Below, piece by piece: positions 34,259 to 44,212 of a DNA stretch of 64,000 nucleotides. Position 1 is the first letter of the stretch. Each line of letters begins with the position of its first letter. The notes under the pieces were generated by a model. The model made no database searches, was not told the origin of the DNA, and saw nothing but the letters and a program-made list of their open reading frames with translations. The translations under genes and the position numbers were made by a program. This DNA is from Candidatus Obscuribacterales bacterium (lineage in GTDB: Bacteria > Cyanobacteriota > Vampirovibrionia > Obscuribacterales > Obscuribacteraceae): positions 1 through 64,000 of the forward strand of contig JAIERK010000158.1 in the NCBI GenBank assembly GCA_019746975.1, read 5' to 3'.

Positions 34259-36250
34259 GTGACCAAGCTCAAATCACCAGCTGAAATGACTAAATCAATG
34301 GATACGGCTCCAACCAGTCTCGGCGACGGTCAAGAGACCAATATAGACCGGCTTGAAGCAACGCTGAATGAAGATTCCTTCTTGAAGGTGTTTGCTCAGA
34401 GGATTCGCTGGAAGCGGATTCTTCAGGTCATTATGGACAGCGCTCTGGTCGCTACCGGATTTGCCGCAGCCTATTTGATTCGATTCGACGGACATGTAAC
34501 CGAATTGTATCTGCGCCAGCTCACGACGCTGGTACCGTCAGTGGTGCTTCTCCAGCTAGTCTCCAACTGGACGCTCGGCGTCTACCGCAGGCTCTGGAGA
34601 TACACGGGACTTACCGAAGTCATGGAGCTCGGACTCTCTGTACTGTGCGTCACGACTCTAATACTGATTGCTCGTGCATTAGGTTGGTTGGCTGTCGAAA
34701 ACAATCATCTATCTTATGGCATCATCTTCGTCAACGGCGGTGTCGCCTTCTTGTCGCTCACCGGTCCGAGAGTATTGCGAAGACTGATGACGGAACACAG
34801 CCAACGCCGACACTGGCGACAACCAGTGCGCAAACGCGTGCTCGTCGTCGGCGCCGGTGACGCAGGTCAGATGGTGCTTAGAGAGCTCAAGCTCAGGTCG
34901 GATCTAGGGGTCGATGTAGTCGGATTGATAGACGACGATCCTGCCAAGCTTAGAAAGCGCATCGGTTCGCTCACCGTATTCGGTACCACAGCCGAGTTGC
35001 CGCGTTTTATAGAAAACCTGTTCATCGACCAGGTTATAATCGCCATGCCATCCGCTCCACCATCAGAGACCAGACGCATCGTCGAAATGTGCCGAGAGGC
35101 TGAAGTCGAGACCCGTATTCTGCCCGGACTCTTCGAGCTTATCGATGGTAAAGTCAGTATCAATCAACTACGAGAGGTATCTCTAGAAGACTTGTTAGGA
35201 CGAGATCCGGTCAGCCTCGACACAGACTCGATCTCCGGTTATCTTGCCGGCCGAAGCGTGCTGGTCACCGGAGCAGGCGGCTCCATCGGCAGCGAACTGT
35301 CACGACAGATCATGCGCTTTAAACCTTCGCGCCTGATTCTTCTCGGCAAAGGCGAGAATTCAATTTTTTCGATTCAACAAGAGTTGGTCCGCAATACGAC
35401 CGGCGTGGATATTGTCTCCGTCATAGCCGACGTGCGAGACGCAGTCCGCATGAAGACTATCTTCGATCAACACAAACCACAAGTGGTGTTCCACGCAGCA
35501 GCGCACAAGCATGTTCCGCTGATGGAATCCAACGTGGCCGAAGCCGTCGCCAACAATGTTTTCGGAACAAAATGCGTAGCAGAACTTTCGGCCGCTACTG
35601 GTGTGAAAACATTCGTTTTGGTCTCCTCCGACAAAGCAGTCAACCCTACTTCGGTTATGGGTGCGACGAAACGCACTGCTGAACTTGTCATTCAGGATCT
35701 GGCTCAACTCACCGACACCAAGTATGTAGCCGTCAGATTCGGCAATGTCCTCGCCAGCCGCGGCAGCGTTATTCCGCTCTGGAAGCAGCAGATTTCACAA
35801 GGTGGACCAATTACAGTCACACATCCGGAAGCGACGCGCTACTTCATGTTGATTCCGGAAGCTGTGCAACTGATTTTGCAAGCTGGGGCGCTTGGAGCAG
35901 GTGGTGAAATCTTTGTCCTTGACATGGGTAATCCGGTTAAAATCCTCGATCTCGCTAATGATCTGATTCGATTTTCGGGATTGAGTCCAGGTGTCGACAT
36001 TGAGGTTGAATTCATAGGCCTCAGACCTGGCGAGAAGCTTTATGAAGAACTATTGACGGAAGAGGAAGGTCTGACAAAGACTGTTTACGAAAAGATATTC
36101 GTCGGACAACCTCAACCCATCGACCGTAATGGTCTGAAAAACGTGATGGATAGGCTGAAAGCCGGCGCCACAGCAGGCGACGACGGTGGATTGAGACAGG
36201 AGTTAGACAAACTTGTCGGCGGCTGTCTAAAACAGAAAACGGATGTATAG
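34259..36250 (+). CDS. CapD/FlaA1-type membrane nucleoside-diphosphate-sugar dehydratase/epimerase
   Basis: 663 residues. Four hydrophobic helices in the first ~150 residues (for example VIMDSALVATGFAAAYLI) are followed by a CoA-binding-like Rossmann domain (VLVVGAGDAGQMVLRELK) and a C-terminal SDR catalytic domain: VLVTGAGGSIGSELSRQI, AAAHKHVPLMESN, SSDKAVNPTSVMGATKR and RFGNVLASRGSVIPLWK. This is the WbpM/PglF/CapD class acting on UDP-GlcNAc in glycan synthesis. As in that subgroup, the usual Tyr is replaced (SVMGATK), consistent with the C6-dehydratase branch. GTG 34259 is chosen for GGAG 6 bases upstream and because the earlier GTG lies within the promoter. Confidence 0.92.
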   Translation: MTKLKSPAEMTKSMDTAPTSLGDGQETNIDRLEATLNEDSFLKVFAQRIRWKRILQVIMDSALVATGFAAAYLIRFDGHVTELYLRQLTTLVPSVVLLQLVSNWTLGVYRRLWRYTGLTEVMELGLSVLCVTTLILIARALGWLAVENNHLSYGIIFVNGGVAFLSLTGPRVLRRLMTEHSQRRHWRQPVRKRVLVVGAGDAGQMVLRELKLRSDLGVDVVGLIDDDPAKLRKRIGSLTVFGTTAELPRFIENLFIDQVIIAMPSAPPSETRRIVEMCREAEVETRILPGLFELIDGKVSINQLREVSLEDLLGRDPVSLDTDSISGYLAGRSVLVTGAGGSIGSELSRQIMRFKPSRLILLGKGENSIFSIQQELVRNTTGVDIVSVIADVRDAVRMKTIFDQHKPQVVFHAAAHKHVPLMESNVAEAVANNVFGTKCVAELSAATGVKTFVLVSSDKAVNPTSVMGATKRTAELVIQDLAQLTDTKYVAVRFGNVLASRGSVIPLWKQQISQGGPITVTHPEATRYFMLIPEAVQLILQAGALGAGGEIFVLDMGNPVKILDLANDLIRFSGLSPGVDIEVEFIGLRPGEKLYEELLTEEEGLTKTVYEKIFVGQPQPIDRNGLKNVMDRLKAGATAGDDGGLRQELDKLVGGCLKQKTDV

Positions 36251-36313
36251 ACCAAAGAGAGTTAGAATTCTCATCAAGAAAACAGCATAGGTTTTGTCAA
36301 TAGGTAGCCAGGG

Positions 36314-37201
36314 ATGTTGAGCAACAAAGAAGAGCTGGCAAGCGAAGAGCTGCTCTTGAAAGAACGAATTTTACTGTCATTGATCGAGTCTGCCGGAACC
36401 GTCCTCGTTGCTTATTCAGGAGGCGTTGACAGCTCGCTGCTCGCTTACTATGCACGATTGGTGCTCGGCGAAAATGCGAAGGTCGTAATCGCCGATTCCG
36501 CCAGCCTCGCTCTGGAAGACCTGGAAACCGCGCGGGCACAGGCGATGTTATTTGAATGGAATCTGATCGAAATCAACACAGACGAATTCGATAACGAAGA
36601 TTATCTACGTAATGATGAAATGCGCTGCTTCCATTGCAAAGCGACCTTATTCGAAGATCTAAATCAACTGGCGAAAGAAATGGGAATAAAGCAGATTGCC
36701 TATGGGGCGAATCTGGATGACGATGCGGACTTTCGTCCGGGTCAACTCGCCGCTCAGCAGTTCGGAGTACTGGCACCACTGAGGGAAGCCGGTCTATCGA
36801 AGAATGAGATTCGCATTTTAGCTCGGCGCGCCGGGCTGCCCTCCTGGGATCGCCCCCAAAACGCCTGCCTCTCTTCGAGAATTCCAACGAGCATCCCTGT
36901 CACCATTAGCAAAGTCTCGCAAGTCGAAGCAGCAGAATCATATGTTAAAACGCTAGGCTTCACAGTTGTAAGAGTCAGATACCATCAAGAAAAAGCGGTT
37001 GTCGAAATCGGGCAGGACGAATTGAAACTCCTGCAAGTGGAACCGTATCTGGTGAATAAGATCGAGACCACCTTAACCGACTTAGGCTTTACAGAAGTGA
37101 TAATCGATCCGCGCGGATACAGACAAGGTGGCGCCAACAACCGTCATCACGCGCATACTCATACTCCAGCCAACCCGATCCTGTCCAAGGCTGTCAGGTA
37201 A
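36314..37201 (+). CDS. larE: ATP-dependent sacrificial sulfur transferase LarE
   Basis: LarE supplies sulphur from its own cysteine to the pyridinium precursor of the nickel-pincer nucleotide cofactor of lactate racemase and related enzymes. The 295-residue protein has the PP-loop AYSGGVDSSLLAYYA, RCFHCKATLFEDL, and ACLSSRIPTSIPVT with a single Cys at the sacrificial position. The C-terminal tail contains NNRHHAHTHTP, His-rich and possibly metal-binding, beyond the usual family length of ~270. larB begins 9 bases downstream. larC and a racemase are not in this window. No clear Shine-Dalgarno except a CAGGG just before ATG 36314. Confidence 0.92.
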   Translation: MLSNKEELASEELLLKERILLSLIESAGTVLVAYSGGVDSSLLAYYARLVLGENAKVVIADSASLALEDLETARAQAMLFEWNLIEINTDEFDNEDYLRNDEMRCFHCKATLFEDLNQLAKEMGIKQIAYGANLDDDADFRPGQLAAQQFGVLAPLREAGLSKNEIRILARRAGLPSWDRPQNACLSSRIPTSIPVTISKVSQVEAAESYVKTLGFTVVRVRYHQEKAVVEIGQDELKLLQVEPYLVNKIETTLTDLGFTEVIIDPRGYRQGGANNRHHAHTHTPANPILSKAVR

Positions 37202-37210
37202 GACCAGCAG

Positions 37211-37978
37211 ATGGATCCGCAACGATTGGAACAGCTCCTTTCCTCGGTGGTCGAGGGCAAGGTCAGCATTGATGCGGCTCTCAAGACCCTGAAATCTCTT
37301 CCTTTCGCAAACCTGGAGTTCGCAAAACCAGACTTGCACCGCTCTTTGAGGCAGGGCGCAAGTGAAACAATCTTGGCGCAAGGAAAGACGGCCGAGCAGA
37401 TCGCTGCGATCGCCGCTTGCATTTTAGAGACACAAGAATCGGTTGTTGCTACCAGGTGCGATGCCAGTCAATGGGCTTTTTTGAACAACGAATTCGCCAC
37501 TGCGCAATACCACGAACTGGCACGAATAGCTGTGATAGGAAAGACTCCGATAACCGAGATTGTCGGGTTTTCTCCATTCATACTGACGGCTGGCACAGCG
37601 GACCTACCCGTCGCCGAAGAGAGCGCCGTGATACTCGAGCATCTTGGCTTTGCAGTTAATCGCATTTATGACGTCGGAGTAGCAGGTTTGCACAGGTTGC
37701 TCAGTAAAACAAGTGAACTCCAGACGGCTTCGGTTATCATCGTCGTCGCCGGCATGGACGGGGCCCTTCCAAGCGTAGTCGGTGGACTCGTGTCGGTCCC
37801 GGTCATTGCAGTACCGACTTCGATAGGATACGGCTCTAGTTTTGGCGGAATAGCGCCGCTATTGACTATGCTCAATAGTTGTGCCCATGGTATCACTGTA
37901 ATGAACATCGACAACGGCTTTGGTGCAGCGATGGCCGTTCACCGGATCTTTCAGTCCACTATATGCGGTGCATCATAA
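37211..37978 (+). CDS. larB: Pyridinium-3,5-biscarboxylic acid mononucleotide synthase LarB
   Basis: LarB carboxylates and hydrolyses nicotinic acid adenine dinucleotide to start nickel-pincer nucleotide synthesis. The 255-residue protein has an N-terminal helical part (DPQRLEQLLSSVVEGKVSID) and a C-terminal PurE-like domain: LTAGTADLPVAEESA, IIVVAGMDGALPSVVGGLV, PVIAVPTSIGYGSSFGGIAP, and NIDNGFGAAMAVHRI. These are characteristic of the LarB/NCAIR-mutase-like family. It follows larE by 9 bases and is probably translated from the same message. The downstream 800 bp is a decayed TPR gene rather than the expected larC. Confidence 0.92.
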   Translation: MDPQRLEQLLSSVVEGKVSIDAALKTLKSLPFANLEFAKPDLHRSLRQGASETILAQGKTAEQIAAIAACILETQESVVATRCDASQWAFLNNEFATAQYHELARIAVIGKTPITEIVGFSPFILTAGTADLPVAEESAVILEHLGFAVNRIYDVGVAGLHRLLSKTSELQTASVIIVVAGMDGALPSVVGGLVSVPVIAVPTSIGYGSSFGGIAPLLTMLNSCAHGITVMNIDNGFGAAMAVHRIFQSTICGAS

Positions 37979-38024
37979 AGTTTAAACCCTAGGTATTTTT
38001 GGCGCCAGCAGTCGCTGCGCTTAC

Positions 38025-38748
38025 GTGCACAATTCTTCTGGTACCACCATCGCTGCGGACCAGCGATACATCAATGCCTATTTGAACCGAGCCAAACTCT
38101 TCGCGAAATTGGACCAACTCGAGGAAGCGCATCTCAACATCGAGCAGGCTCGCAAGGAAGTTGCATACAATTCGACCATGGGAAAAATGGGAGACATACT
38201 TCGAATTCCACAGAAAGGAGTCTTTCGCGACATCATCGCCAGCTACTCAGAGTCATAAAAATCAATCCCAAAGATAAAGCAGCTTACTACAATCGTGGAT
38301 GCACCTTCTTCTGTCTGGGTAACTTCGTTGCTGCACAGCAAGACTTCGATAGGTTTTTAGACATCAACGAAGCCAACGACCGAACCGCATTCAACGCAGT
38401 TCTCAGTCTTGCTGCCACGCTGCTTGTCTTGACCGAGCGCACTCGAAAAATAAGAGTATCGCTTTATTCACTGCACCGTTGAGCAAGCGATGGCCGGAAA
38501 TTCTCGTTGTGTACATTCGAGGCAACTGCTCGGAAGAACAGTTGCTGGCTCGAGCGAAGAGCACCACAAGTAATACCACCTGCTACTTCGTCCGCGGGGT
38601 TCAAAATCTAATTCTGGGCAAAGTCGAAACTGGATTGCAACACCTTCGCTGGATTGTCGATCATGGAGACTGCGATATGGACGAGTTCGTGATGGGTGCC
38701 TGCGAGTTGGCAAGGCGGACGAAATTTCCTGATGAAAAAAGACGATAG
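38025..38748 (+). pseudogene. Frameshifted TPR protein gene
   Basis: Three reading frames carry successive TPR pieces. Frame 3 (38025-~38200): YINAYLNRAKLFAKLDQLEEA. Frame 2 (~38240-38480): KINPKDKAAYYNRGC then GNFVAAQQDFDRFLDIN. Frame 1 (~38460-38748): SKRWPEILVVYIRGNCSEEQ and LQHLRWIVDHGD. They read in the order of an NlpI-like TPR protein but need two frame changes, and no signal peptide or start is evident at the left. Sequencing error could mimic this, but two shifts in 450 bases favours true decay. Confidence 0.72.
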
Positions 38749-38760
38749 GCTGAAAACAAC

Positions 38761-38786
38761 AAGAGCGCACTTTCCAGTGCGCTCTT
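38761..38786 (-). terminator. Intrinsic terminator of ftsH
   Basis: A perfect 11-bp stem (AAGAGCGCACT with AGTGCGCTCTT) and a 4-base loop lie 25 bases past the ftsH stop. On the minus strand TTGTTGTTTTC follows the stem. Confidence 0.85.
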
Positions 38787-38810
38787 GCGAATTCACTATT
38801 GAACTTTCGA

Positions 38811-40787
38811 CTAAGCGAACTTAGGCTTCAGCTCTGGCGAAAGACCATCGCCGCCCGTGTCAACAGTCTGACTTGGCAGCTTGATCTTGCCCAGTTCGTC
38901 ATCAGAAGCAACCGACGGAGGAGGTGCCGTAGGCTTGTCCGGAGTAGAATCCAGATCTTCGCCGGCATCCAGCTTGCGATTGACTTCAGCAAGAATGGCA
39001 TCGACTTCAGCGCGATCAAGCGTCTCTCTGTCGAGCAATACTTTCACGACTGCATCCATATGGGGACGATGTGTCGAAAGTAGGTCCTTAACACGCTTGT
39101 ACTGCTCCCAAACGGTGCCCGAGACTTCCTCGTCGATGATGGTTGCAATGTTCTCGCCATAGTCGCGCTCATGTCCGAAGTCCCGACCGAGAAAGACATG
39201 CTCGTGACGCTTACCGAAGGTCTGCGGTCCGAGCTTGTCAGACATGCCGAACTCAGTAACCATGCGGCGAGCCAGCTTCGTGCTCTTTTCGAGGTCGTTC
39301 TGGGCGCCGGTAGTGACATCACCATATACGAGCTCCTCGGCGACCCGGCCACCGAGGCACACGCCAATAGAGTCGATCAGTTGTCGCTTGGTGCGAGACA
39401 GAATGTCTTCGTCCGGCAGCAACATGGTGACACCAAGGGCGAAACCACGAGGGATAATGGTCACTTTGTGAAGCGGGTCGGCATGAGGGAGAAGAACTCC
39501 CATCAACGCGTGTCCAACTTCGTGGTACGCTGTCATCTCTTTTTCTTTCGGAGAGATGATGCGTGATTTCTTTTCCGGACCGAAGCTCACTTTGTCGATG
39601 GCGAGCTCGAGATCTTTCATGTCGATTTCGCGCTTGTCTTTCCTGGCAGCTTGCAGTGCGGCTTCGTTAAGAAGATTGGAAAGGTCTGCGCCTGTGAAGC
39701 CTGGTGTGCGCTTCGCTAAAATTTTGATGTCCACATCTTTGGCGAGCGGTTTGCCCCGAGCATGAACTGACAGAATTTGCTCGCGGCCAAGGACATCGGG
39801 CGGATCAATAACCACCTGTCGGTCAAATCGACCTGGACGGAGCAACGCCGAGTCGAGAATGTCCGGTCTGTTGGTGGCAGCAACAACTATGATGCCAGTG
39901 CTGCCTTCGAATCCGTCCATCTCGACCAGCAACTGGTTGAGTGTTTGCTCGCGCTCGTCGTGTCCGCCGCCGAGACCGGCGCCACGCTGGCGTCCGACCG
40001 CGTCGATTTCATCGACAAAAACGATACAAGGTGCGTGTTTTTTAGCCTGGTCAAAGAGATCTCGGACGCGTGATGCGCCAACTCCGACGAACATCTCGAC
40101 GAAATCCGAGCCGGATATGCTGAAGAACGGCACGCCCGCTTCTCCAGCAACAGCCTTAGCCAACAAAGTCTTCCCTGTACCAGGAGCGCCAACCAAGAGG
40201 ACGCCTCGCGGAATGCGGGCACCTAATGCTTGGAACTTCTCCGGGTTTTTCAAGAAATCGACGATTTCCTGAAGCTCTTGCTTGGCCTCGTCGATACCCG
40301 CCACATCGGTGAAGCTCACTTTGACCTTGTTGTCGACCATGAGCTTGGCGCGGCTTCGTCCGAAGCTCATAGCCTGATTGCCACCGGACTGCGCGCTGCG
40401 GAACATGAACAGTAGTCCGACGATGACGAGGACCGGCAGGAAGAACGAACTAAGCATGCCGAACCACATGCCAGACTTGTCGGCATCTTTTACGGTGATA
40501 GGAATACCGCTCTCGTTGAGCTCCTTAATCAGCGACTCTTTGGCTTCTTTAGGAACGATGACCGGCTTTTCTTTAGTGTCTGTCTTGAATTTCACGTGAA
40601 CGACCGGATCGTCATTCGTGACTACAACACGCTCGATGCCTGCTGATGGGCTCTGATGTAGTAGCTTGAGCAGACCGGAATAGGTGATCGGATCGTCTTT
40701 CCGGTTAAAATTGGTGAGCGAGAAGACAAACACCACCAACACAAGTAGTAAAACAAAAACGGCCCAAGTTGTACCGTATTTCCTCAT
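38811..40787 (-). CDS. ftsH: ATP-dependent zinc metalloprotease FtsH
   Basis: A membrane AAA+ protease of 658 residues that degrades misfolded and regulatory membrane and cytosolic proteins. Two membrane helices flank a periplasmic domain (residues ~8-24 and ~112-128). The AAA module has Walker A GAPGTGKT (200-207), Walker [10 protein letters not shown] (~254-262), and the SRH region [20 protein letters not shown]. The zinc site is HEVGH (422-426). The C-terminus is acidic and Pro-rich. The start has GGAG 8 bases upstream. A TATAAT hexamer on the minus strand at 40816-40821 is a likely -10. Confidence 0.98.
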   Translation of the reverse strand: MRKYGTTWAVFVLLLVLVVFVFSLTNFNRKDDPITYSGLLKLLHQSPSAGIERVVVTNDDPVVHVKFKTDTKEKPVIVPKEAKESLIKELNESGIPITVKDADKSGMWFGMLSSFFLPVLVIVGLLFMFRSAQSGGNQAMSFGRSRAKLMVDNKVKVSFTDVAGIDEAKQELQEIVDFLKNPEKFQALGARIPRGVLLVGAPGTGKTLLAKAVAGEAGVPFFSISGSDFVEMFVGVGASRVRDLFDQAKKHAPCIVFVDEIDAVGRQRGAGLGGGHDEREQTLNQLLVEMDGFEGSTGIIVVAATNRPDILDSALLRPGRFDRQVVIDPPDVLGREQILSVHARGKPLAKDVDIKILAKRTPGFTGADLSNLLNEAALQAARKDKREIDMKDLELAIDKVSFGPEKKSRIISPKEKEMTAYHEVGHALMGVLLPHADPLHKVTIIPRGFALGVTMLLPDEDILSRTKRQLIDSIGVCLGGRVAEELVYGDVTTGAQNDLEKSTKLARRMVTEFGMSDKLGPQTFGKRHEHVFLGRDFGHERDYGENIATIIDEEVSGTVWEQYKRVKDLLSTHRPHMDAVVKVLLDRETLDRAEVDAILAEVNRKLDAGEDLDSTPDKPTAPPPSVASDDELGKIKLPSQTVDTGGDGLSPELKPKFA

Positions 40788-40815
40788 CGTATCGCTCCAG
40801 TTATCCGTTGCTCAG

Positions 40816-40821
40816 ATTATA
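40816..40821 (-). promoter_or_regulatory. Likely -10 hexamer of the ftsH promoter
   Basis: On the minus strand TATAAT lies 28 bases before the ftsH ATG. No good -35 hexamer is 16-18 bases further upstream, so the promoter is incomplete by eye. Confidence 0.45.
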
Positions 40822-41138
40822 TCATGATTAGATCGGGCTCTTATCGCCGTAGTAATCAGCTTTTTCGCGGTTTGTTGACATCTCGACAACGGCTCAATCC
40901 GTCATTCTTCTATCGTTCCCTGAACCGGTAGCTTTAGAACCCTACCCTATTCGCATCGGACCAAACCTATTTGTCCTGGGGACGCCTGCCAACAGCTATT
41001 GTTCCGGCAATACTCCTTGTTTCAACCACGAACTGCACAATTCGCGTTATAACAAATTTCTGGCTGGATGCCCGTCTACTCTTAATAATTTATCCGGTTT
41101 GTTCCTGACAATACGCAAAAACGCCTGACGCCGCCGAC
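40822..41138. other. Intergenic region between ftsH and tilS
   Basis: About 320 bp. Both flanking genes run on the minus strand: tilS ends at 41139 and ftsH begins at 40787. I see no further gene, RNA or strong hairpin here. Confidence 0.4.
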
Positions 41139-42743
41139 CTAAGCCCAGGTCGATGGACCGACCGAATCAGTAAGGTCTTGCAGAGTCAGGCGATGCGTGG
41201 GCTTGCCGACGACCCGCAACTTCTCGCTCAACCCCACACCCGGCACCCAGAGGACTTCATCGGCATCCACCAGAACCACCGCCAGGCGCTGACCATCCCT
41301 GGCAAAACAGTCTTCCGACTTCGGCTTATGCGTCTGCAGGTAGCGCTTCAGCCGCACATGTCGTGTCATTCCGAATGGTTGAATTAGGTCTCCAGGGCGG
41401 CGTAATCGCAACTTGAGCGGAGTGTTGACACGACTCAAGTCGACCACTGCCTCAAGAGCATCCGGCTCGGGAAACTCGGAGGACTCCAGCCCTTCGCCTT
41501 GCCAATTCGAAATCTGAACGCTTTTGTTTAGCCAAGCAATCAGATTAGATCGGTAGACGGCTCCTGGCTCCGGCAGAAAAACCTCAGTCTCCTGAGATAG
41601 CAAGTATGGTGAAGGCGACTCGCCCCGATCGACCTGGGATAACCAACGCACCTTTCCAGCCAGCAGCCTGAGCGACCACTGCTCCGACAAATCGAGCGCC
41701 GTCCCGCAATTATCAATAAGGTTTAGAACGTTCTCCACCCGCTCGAAACTTGGTTCAATATCACGCTCTTTCATTGCAGCAACCAACAGTCGTCGCCTCA
41801 GCGCCTTCGGTTTCGTCATAAACCGATCGACGATAAAGTATTCGCCATGCTTGTCGCAACCGCTAACATCAGCACGCTCGCTCTCTGTGATTTGATCCAA
41901 CCATTCATCTTCGTCGGATAAGATCCGACGGAGCTGGTCAAGATGCTGCCTCCATGCCGGAAATCTGTCTTCGATAGAGGGAACTAATCGATGGCGGATG
42001 AAGTTCCTTGCGTAATGCGCATCTTCGTTGCTCGTATCCAATTGAGCGCCAATCTCTTCGATGGCAAGAAATCGCTGGCAATCAAGCTTTGTGACGCCGA
42101 GCATAGGTCTAACGAGCCAGATACCATCCGATCGAATCAGCTCTCTATGCCCTTCGATACCTTTTAGTCCATGAGGTGCTGTGCCGCGAAAAAGCCTGAA
42201 AAGCATCGTCTCTGCTTGATCGTCGAGTGTGTGACCAGTCAAGAGAACATGAGCTCTTCGCACCAGAGCGGCATGAGTCAGGCATTCATACCGCATGTCC
42301 CTGAGAAGATTCTCCGGTGCGTGATCTCCTGCAAAAAATCGCATAGTTTCCAAACTGTCGCTCAGAGGCTCGCAGGCGCGAATCTGATCTTGCACAAAAT
42401 TCTCGCCGAAAGTCCATTCAACTAGTCTGTCAACATTGTTGACATGCAACCTACAAGCGGCGAACGGAATGCCAAGATTGTCACAGAGATTTTGAGAAAA
42501 CTCGTGATCGAGATCTGATTCCGCACCTCTTAGACCATGGTTGATGTGGCAAGCGCTTATGTCGAAACCCGCCTCCGTTGCGCATTGCGCTAGAGCAACA
42601 AGCAAGGCCGTGGAGTCCGGACCTCCGGAAAATGCCACCAACAGACGTGAGCACTCTTGATCGCCCAGACGACTGCGCAACAAACCTATTTCGTCCGCCA
42701 ATCGGCGAGAGACTTTCGACACGAATTCATTAGCACTCTTCAT
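41139..42743 (-). CDS. tilS: tRNA(Ile)-lysidine synthase
   Basis: TilS attaches lysine to C34 of the CAU anticodon of tRNA-Ile2, switching it from methionine to isoleucine. The 534-residue protein has the PP-loop SGGPDS (39-44), CHINHGLRGAESD, TGHTLDDQAETMLFRL, and RPMLGVTKLDCQRFL. The C-terminal domain includes LRLRRPGDLIQPFGM and LKRYLQTHKP, typical of TilS-C. Between the HINHG and DDQAET motifs there are about 30 more residues than usual (EWTFGENFVQDQIRACEP and following). ATG 42743 (MKSANEF) is preferred over the upstream TTG. A CAU tRNA lies 1.5 kb away. Confidence 0.93.
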   Translation of the reverse strand: MKSANEFVSKVSRRLADEIGLLRSRLGDQECSRLLVAFSGGPDSTALLVALAQCATEAGFDISACHINHGLRGAESDLDHEFSQNLCDNLGIPFAACRLHVNNVDRLVEWTFGENFVQDQIRACEPLSDSLETMRFFAGDHAPENLLRDMRYECLTHAALVRRAHVLLTGHTLDDQAETMLFRLFRGTAPHGLKGIEGHRELIRSDGIWLVRPMLGVTKLDCQRFLAIEEIGAQLDTSNEDAHYARNFIRHRLVPSIEDRFPAWRQHLDQLRRILSDEDEWLDQITESERADVSGCDKHGEYFIVDRFMTKPKALRRRLLVAAMKERDIEPSFERVENVLNLIDNCGTALDLSEQWSLRLLAGKVRWLSQVDRGESPSPYLLSQETEVFLPEPGAVYRSNLIAWLNKSVQISNWQGEGLESSEFPEPDALEAVVDLSRVNTPLKLRLRRPGDLIQPFGMTRHVRLKRYLQTHKPKSEDCFARDGQRLAVVLVDADEVLWVPGVGLSEKLRVVGKPTHRLTLQDLTDSVGPSTWA

Positions 42744-42961
42744 TGTCGTTCTCACATTTAGCTCGATGCCCGTTTTCAGAACTGCAGGCCTACAAAGCGG
42801 CCCTTTATAGAGTATGCAATCGTAACTCAAATGCATTCATTCTGGGTGGGCTGAGAGTCCAACTCACAATTCTCTCACCTGGAAATTTTGGATAATTTAT
42901 GACGGGTAAGCAAATTTGTCAGGAGTTGCGCTATCCTTACTAATGGTGGGTAGGCTGCGAA

Positions 42962-43807
42962 TTGCGATTTTTCGAGTTGAAGAAGGGCGTGTCTGGCTAC
43001 ACAGTGAAAGTTATTGCCGCGGCGTTAGCGATAGCGCTATCGCTGCGCGCTCCTCTTGCATATGCCAATGAACCTCTGCAAGGGGGAGTCGAGGAGACCG
43101 GCATACTTCCTTCTGAAGCCAAGAAAGACACAGAACTTCTAGACATGCCGACTCCGGTACTACCAGAGGTGCAGCCTGATAAGGGCAAACTTGGTTTCGG
43201 CAAATACGATCAAGCGGAGCAGCCGCTACAGGGCAATATCAGAGAGAATGCGCTGCAAGGCAACGCCGAGGACGAGGGCGATCCAGGGCTGGGAGAGGGC
43301 TCCGCTCAGATGGACAATCAGGCAAATAAGCCACTCCAGGGTCGGGCTGAGTTAGGCAATGACGGACTCGGTGCTGATGACCCCGACATGGATGATCAGG
43401 AGCTGCAGGTCGCATGGGATCGCTGGCGCAATAAGCTGCTCTGGGCAGTTCAATCGGGTGTTCAGGAAGCTCTCAACAATCCGGACGATACCAACCTCAG
43501 ATGGGACCCACAGCGACAAGCTGTAGTGATGCGTTTTCCGATTGGAACTACTGCATGGTTCGCGTGCAAGATCAACAGCACTCGGCATGTCGTGTCAGTG
43601 AAGATTATGCATTCATCAGGTTTTCCAGGATACGATAAAGCGGTAGAAGATTCGGTCCGCAATCTGGAAGGCACTTCGATTTTACAGTTCCCCAGACGTT
43701 CGCGAAGAACATACGTTACTCAGTCAGCCGGGATTAAAACATCTGACTCGGGTGGAAAACAATTTTTCAAATTCGGCGACGTGGAACGCTACCGGCAGGG
43801 CAACTAA
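42962..43807 (+). CDS. Secreted TonB-C-like protein with PLQG repeats
   Basis: 281 residues. A signal peptide (about residues 10-35, ending LAYAN) precedes a low-complexity region carrying four short repeats: EPLQGGV, QPLQGNI, ALQGNAE and KPLQGRA. The C-terminal ~110 residues resemble a TonB C-terminal domain: ACKINSTRHVVSVKIMHSSG then YDKAVEDSVRNLEGT, the pattern seen in TonB-like energy-transducing or cell-wall proteins. Here a cleavable signal replaces the usual membrane anchor, so the protein may be free in the periplasm. The TTG start is chosen because GGTGGGTAGG ends 7 bases upstream; GTG 42989 is possible. Confidence 0.72.
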   Translation: MRFFELKKGVSGYTVKVIAAALAIALSLRAPLAYANEPLQGGVEETGILPSEAKKDTELLDMPTPVLPEVQPDKGKLGFGKYDQAEQPLQGNIRENALQGNAEDEGDPGLGEGSAQMDNQANKPLQGRAELGNDGLGADDPDMDDQELQVAWDRWRNKLLWAVQSGVQEALNNPDDTNLRWDPQRQAVVMRFPIGTTAWFACKINSTRHVVSVKIMHSSGFPGYDKAVEDSVRNLEGTSILQFPRRSRRTYVTQSAGIKTSDSGGKQFFKFGDVERYRQGN

Positions 43808-44212
43808 GCTCAGTCCATTCACATCTTCCTGAGTTCGGCTGACGCACCATATATGACACCGCCACCAGCGTCTCTCATTTAACGTTTGCCACCATATTCA
43901 CTATCATTGCTCCGCACCAAAATAGTGGGCTTGTGTAAACGAGTCTCAACGAGAGTGTGCAAGTTTGAATACCGAGATCAGATTTAACTCAGATTTGCGC
44001 GAAGAATCATTCGTGCCGAAACAGCAATCACTGAGTCTCACAGCGATCGATTCGATCAATTAGGCCTACGCGTTCACAGACGTGGCAGCTTTTGCTTCCG
44101 CGCTGGACAAACCGCCACCTGTGAGCTCACAGTCGAGACACACAATCCGGAACAACCAGCTTGTGTCGTAAACATATTATTTGCGGAGTCCTATATAGAC
44201 GCCTGAAATTAT
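43808..44212. other. Intergenic region before the tRNA gene
   Basis: About 400 bp without a convincing open frame or RNA other than the tRNA that follows. No terminator with a clear T tract was found after 43807. Confidence 0.4.
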
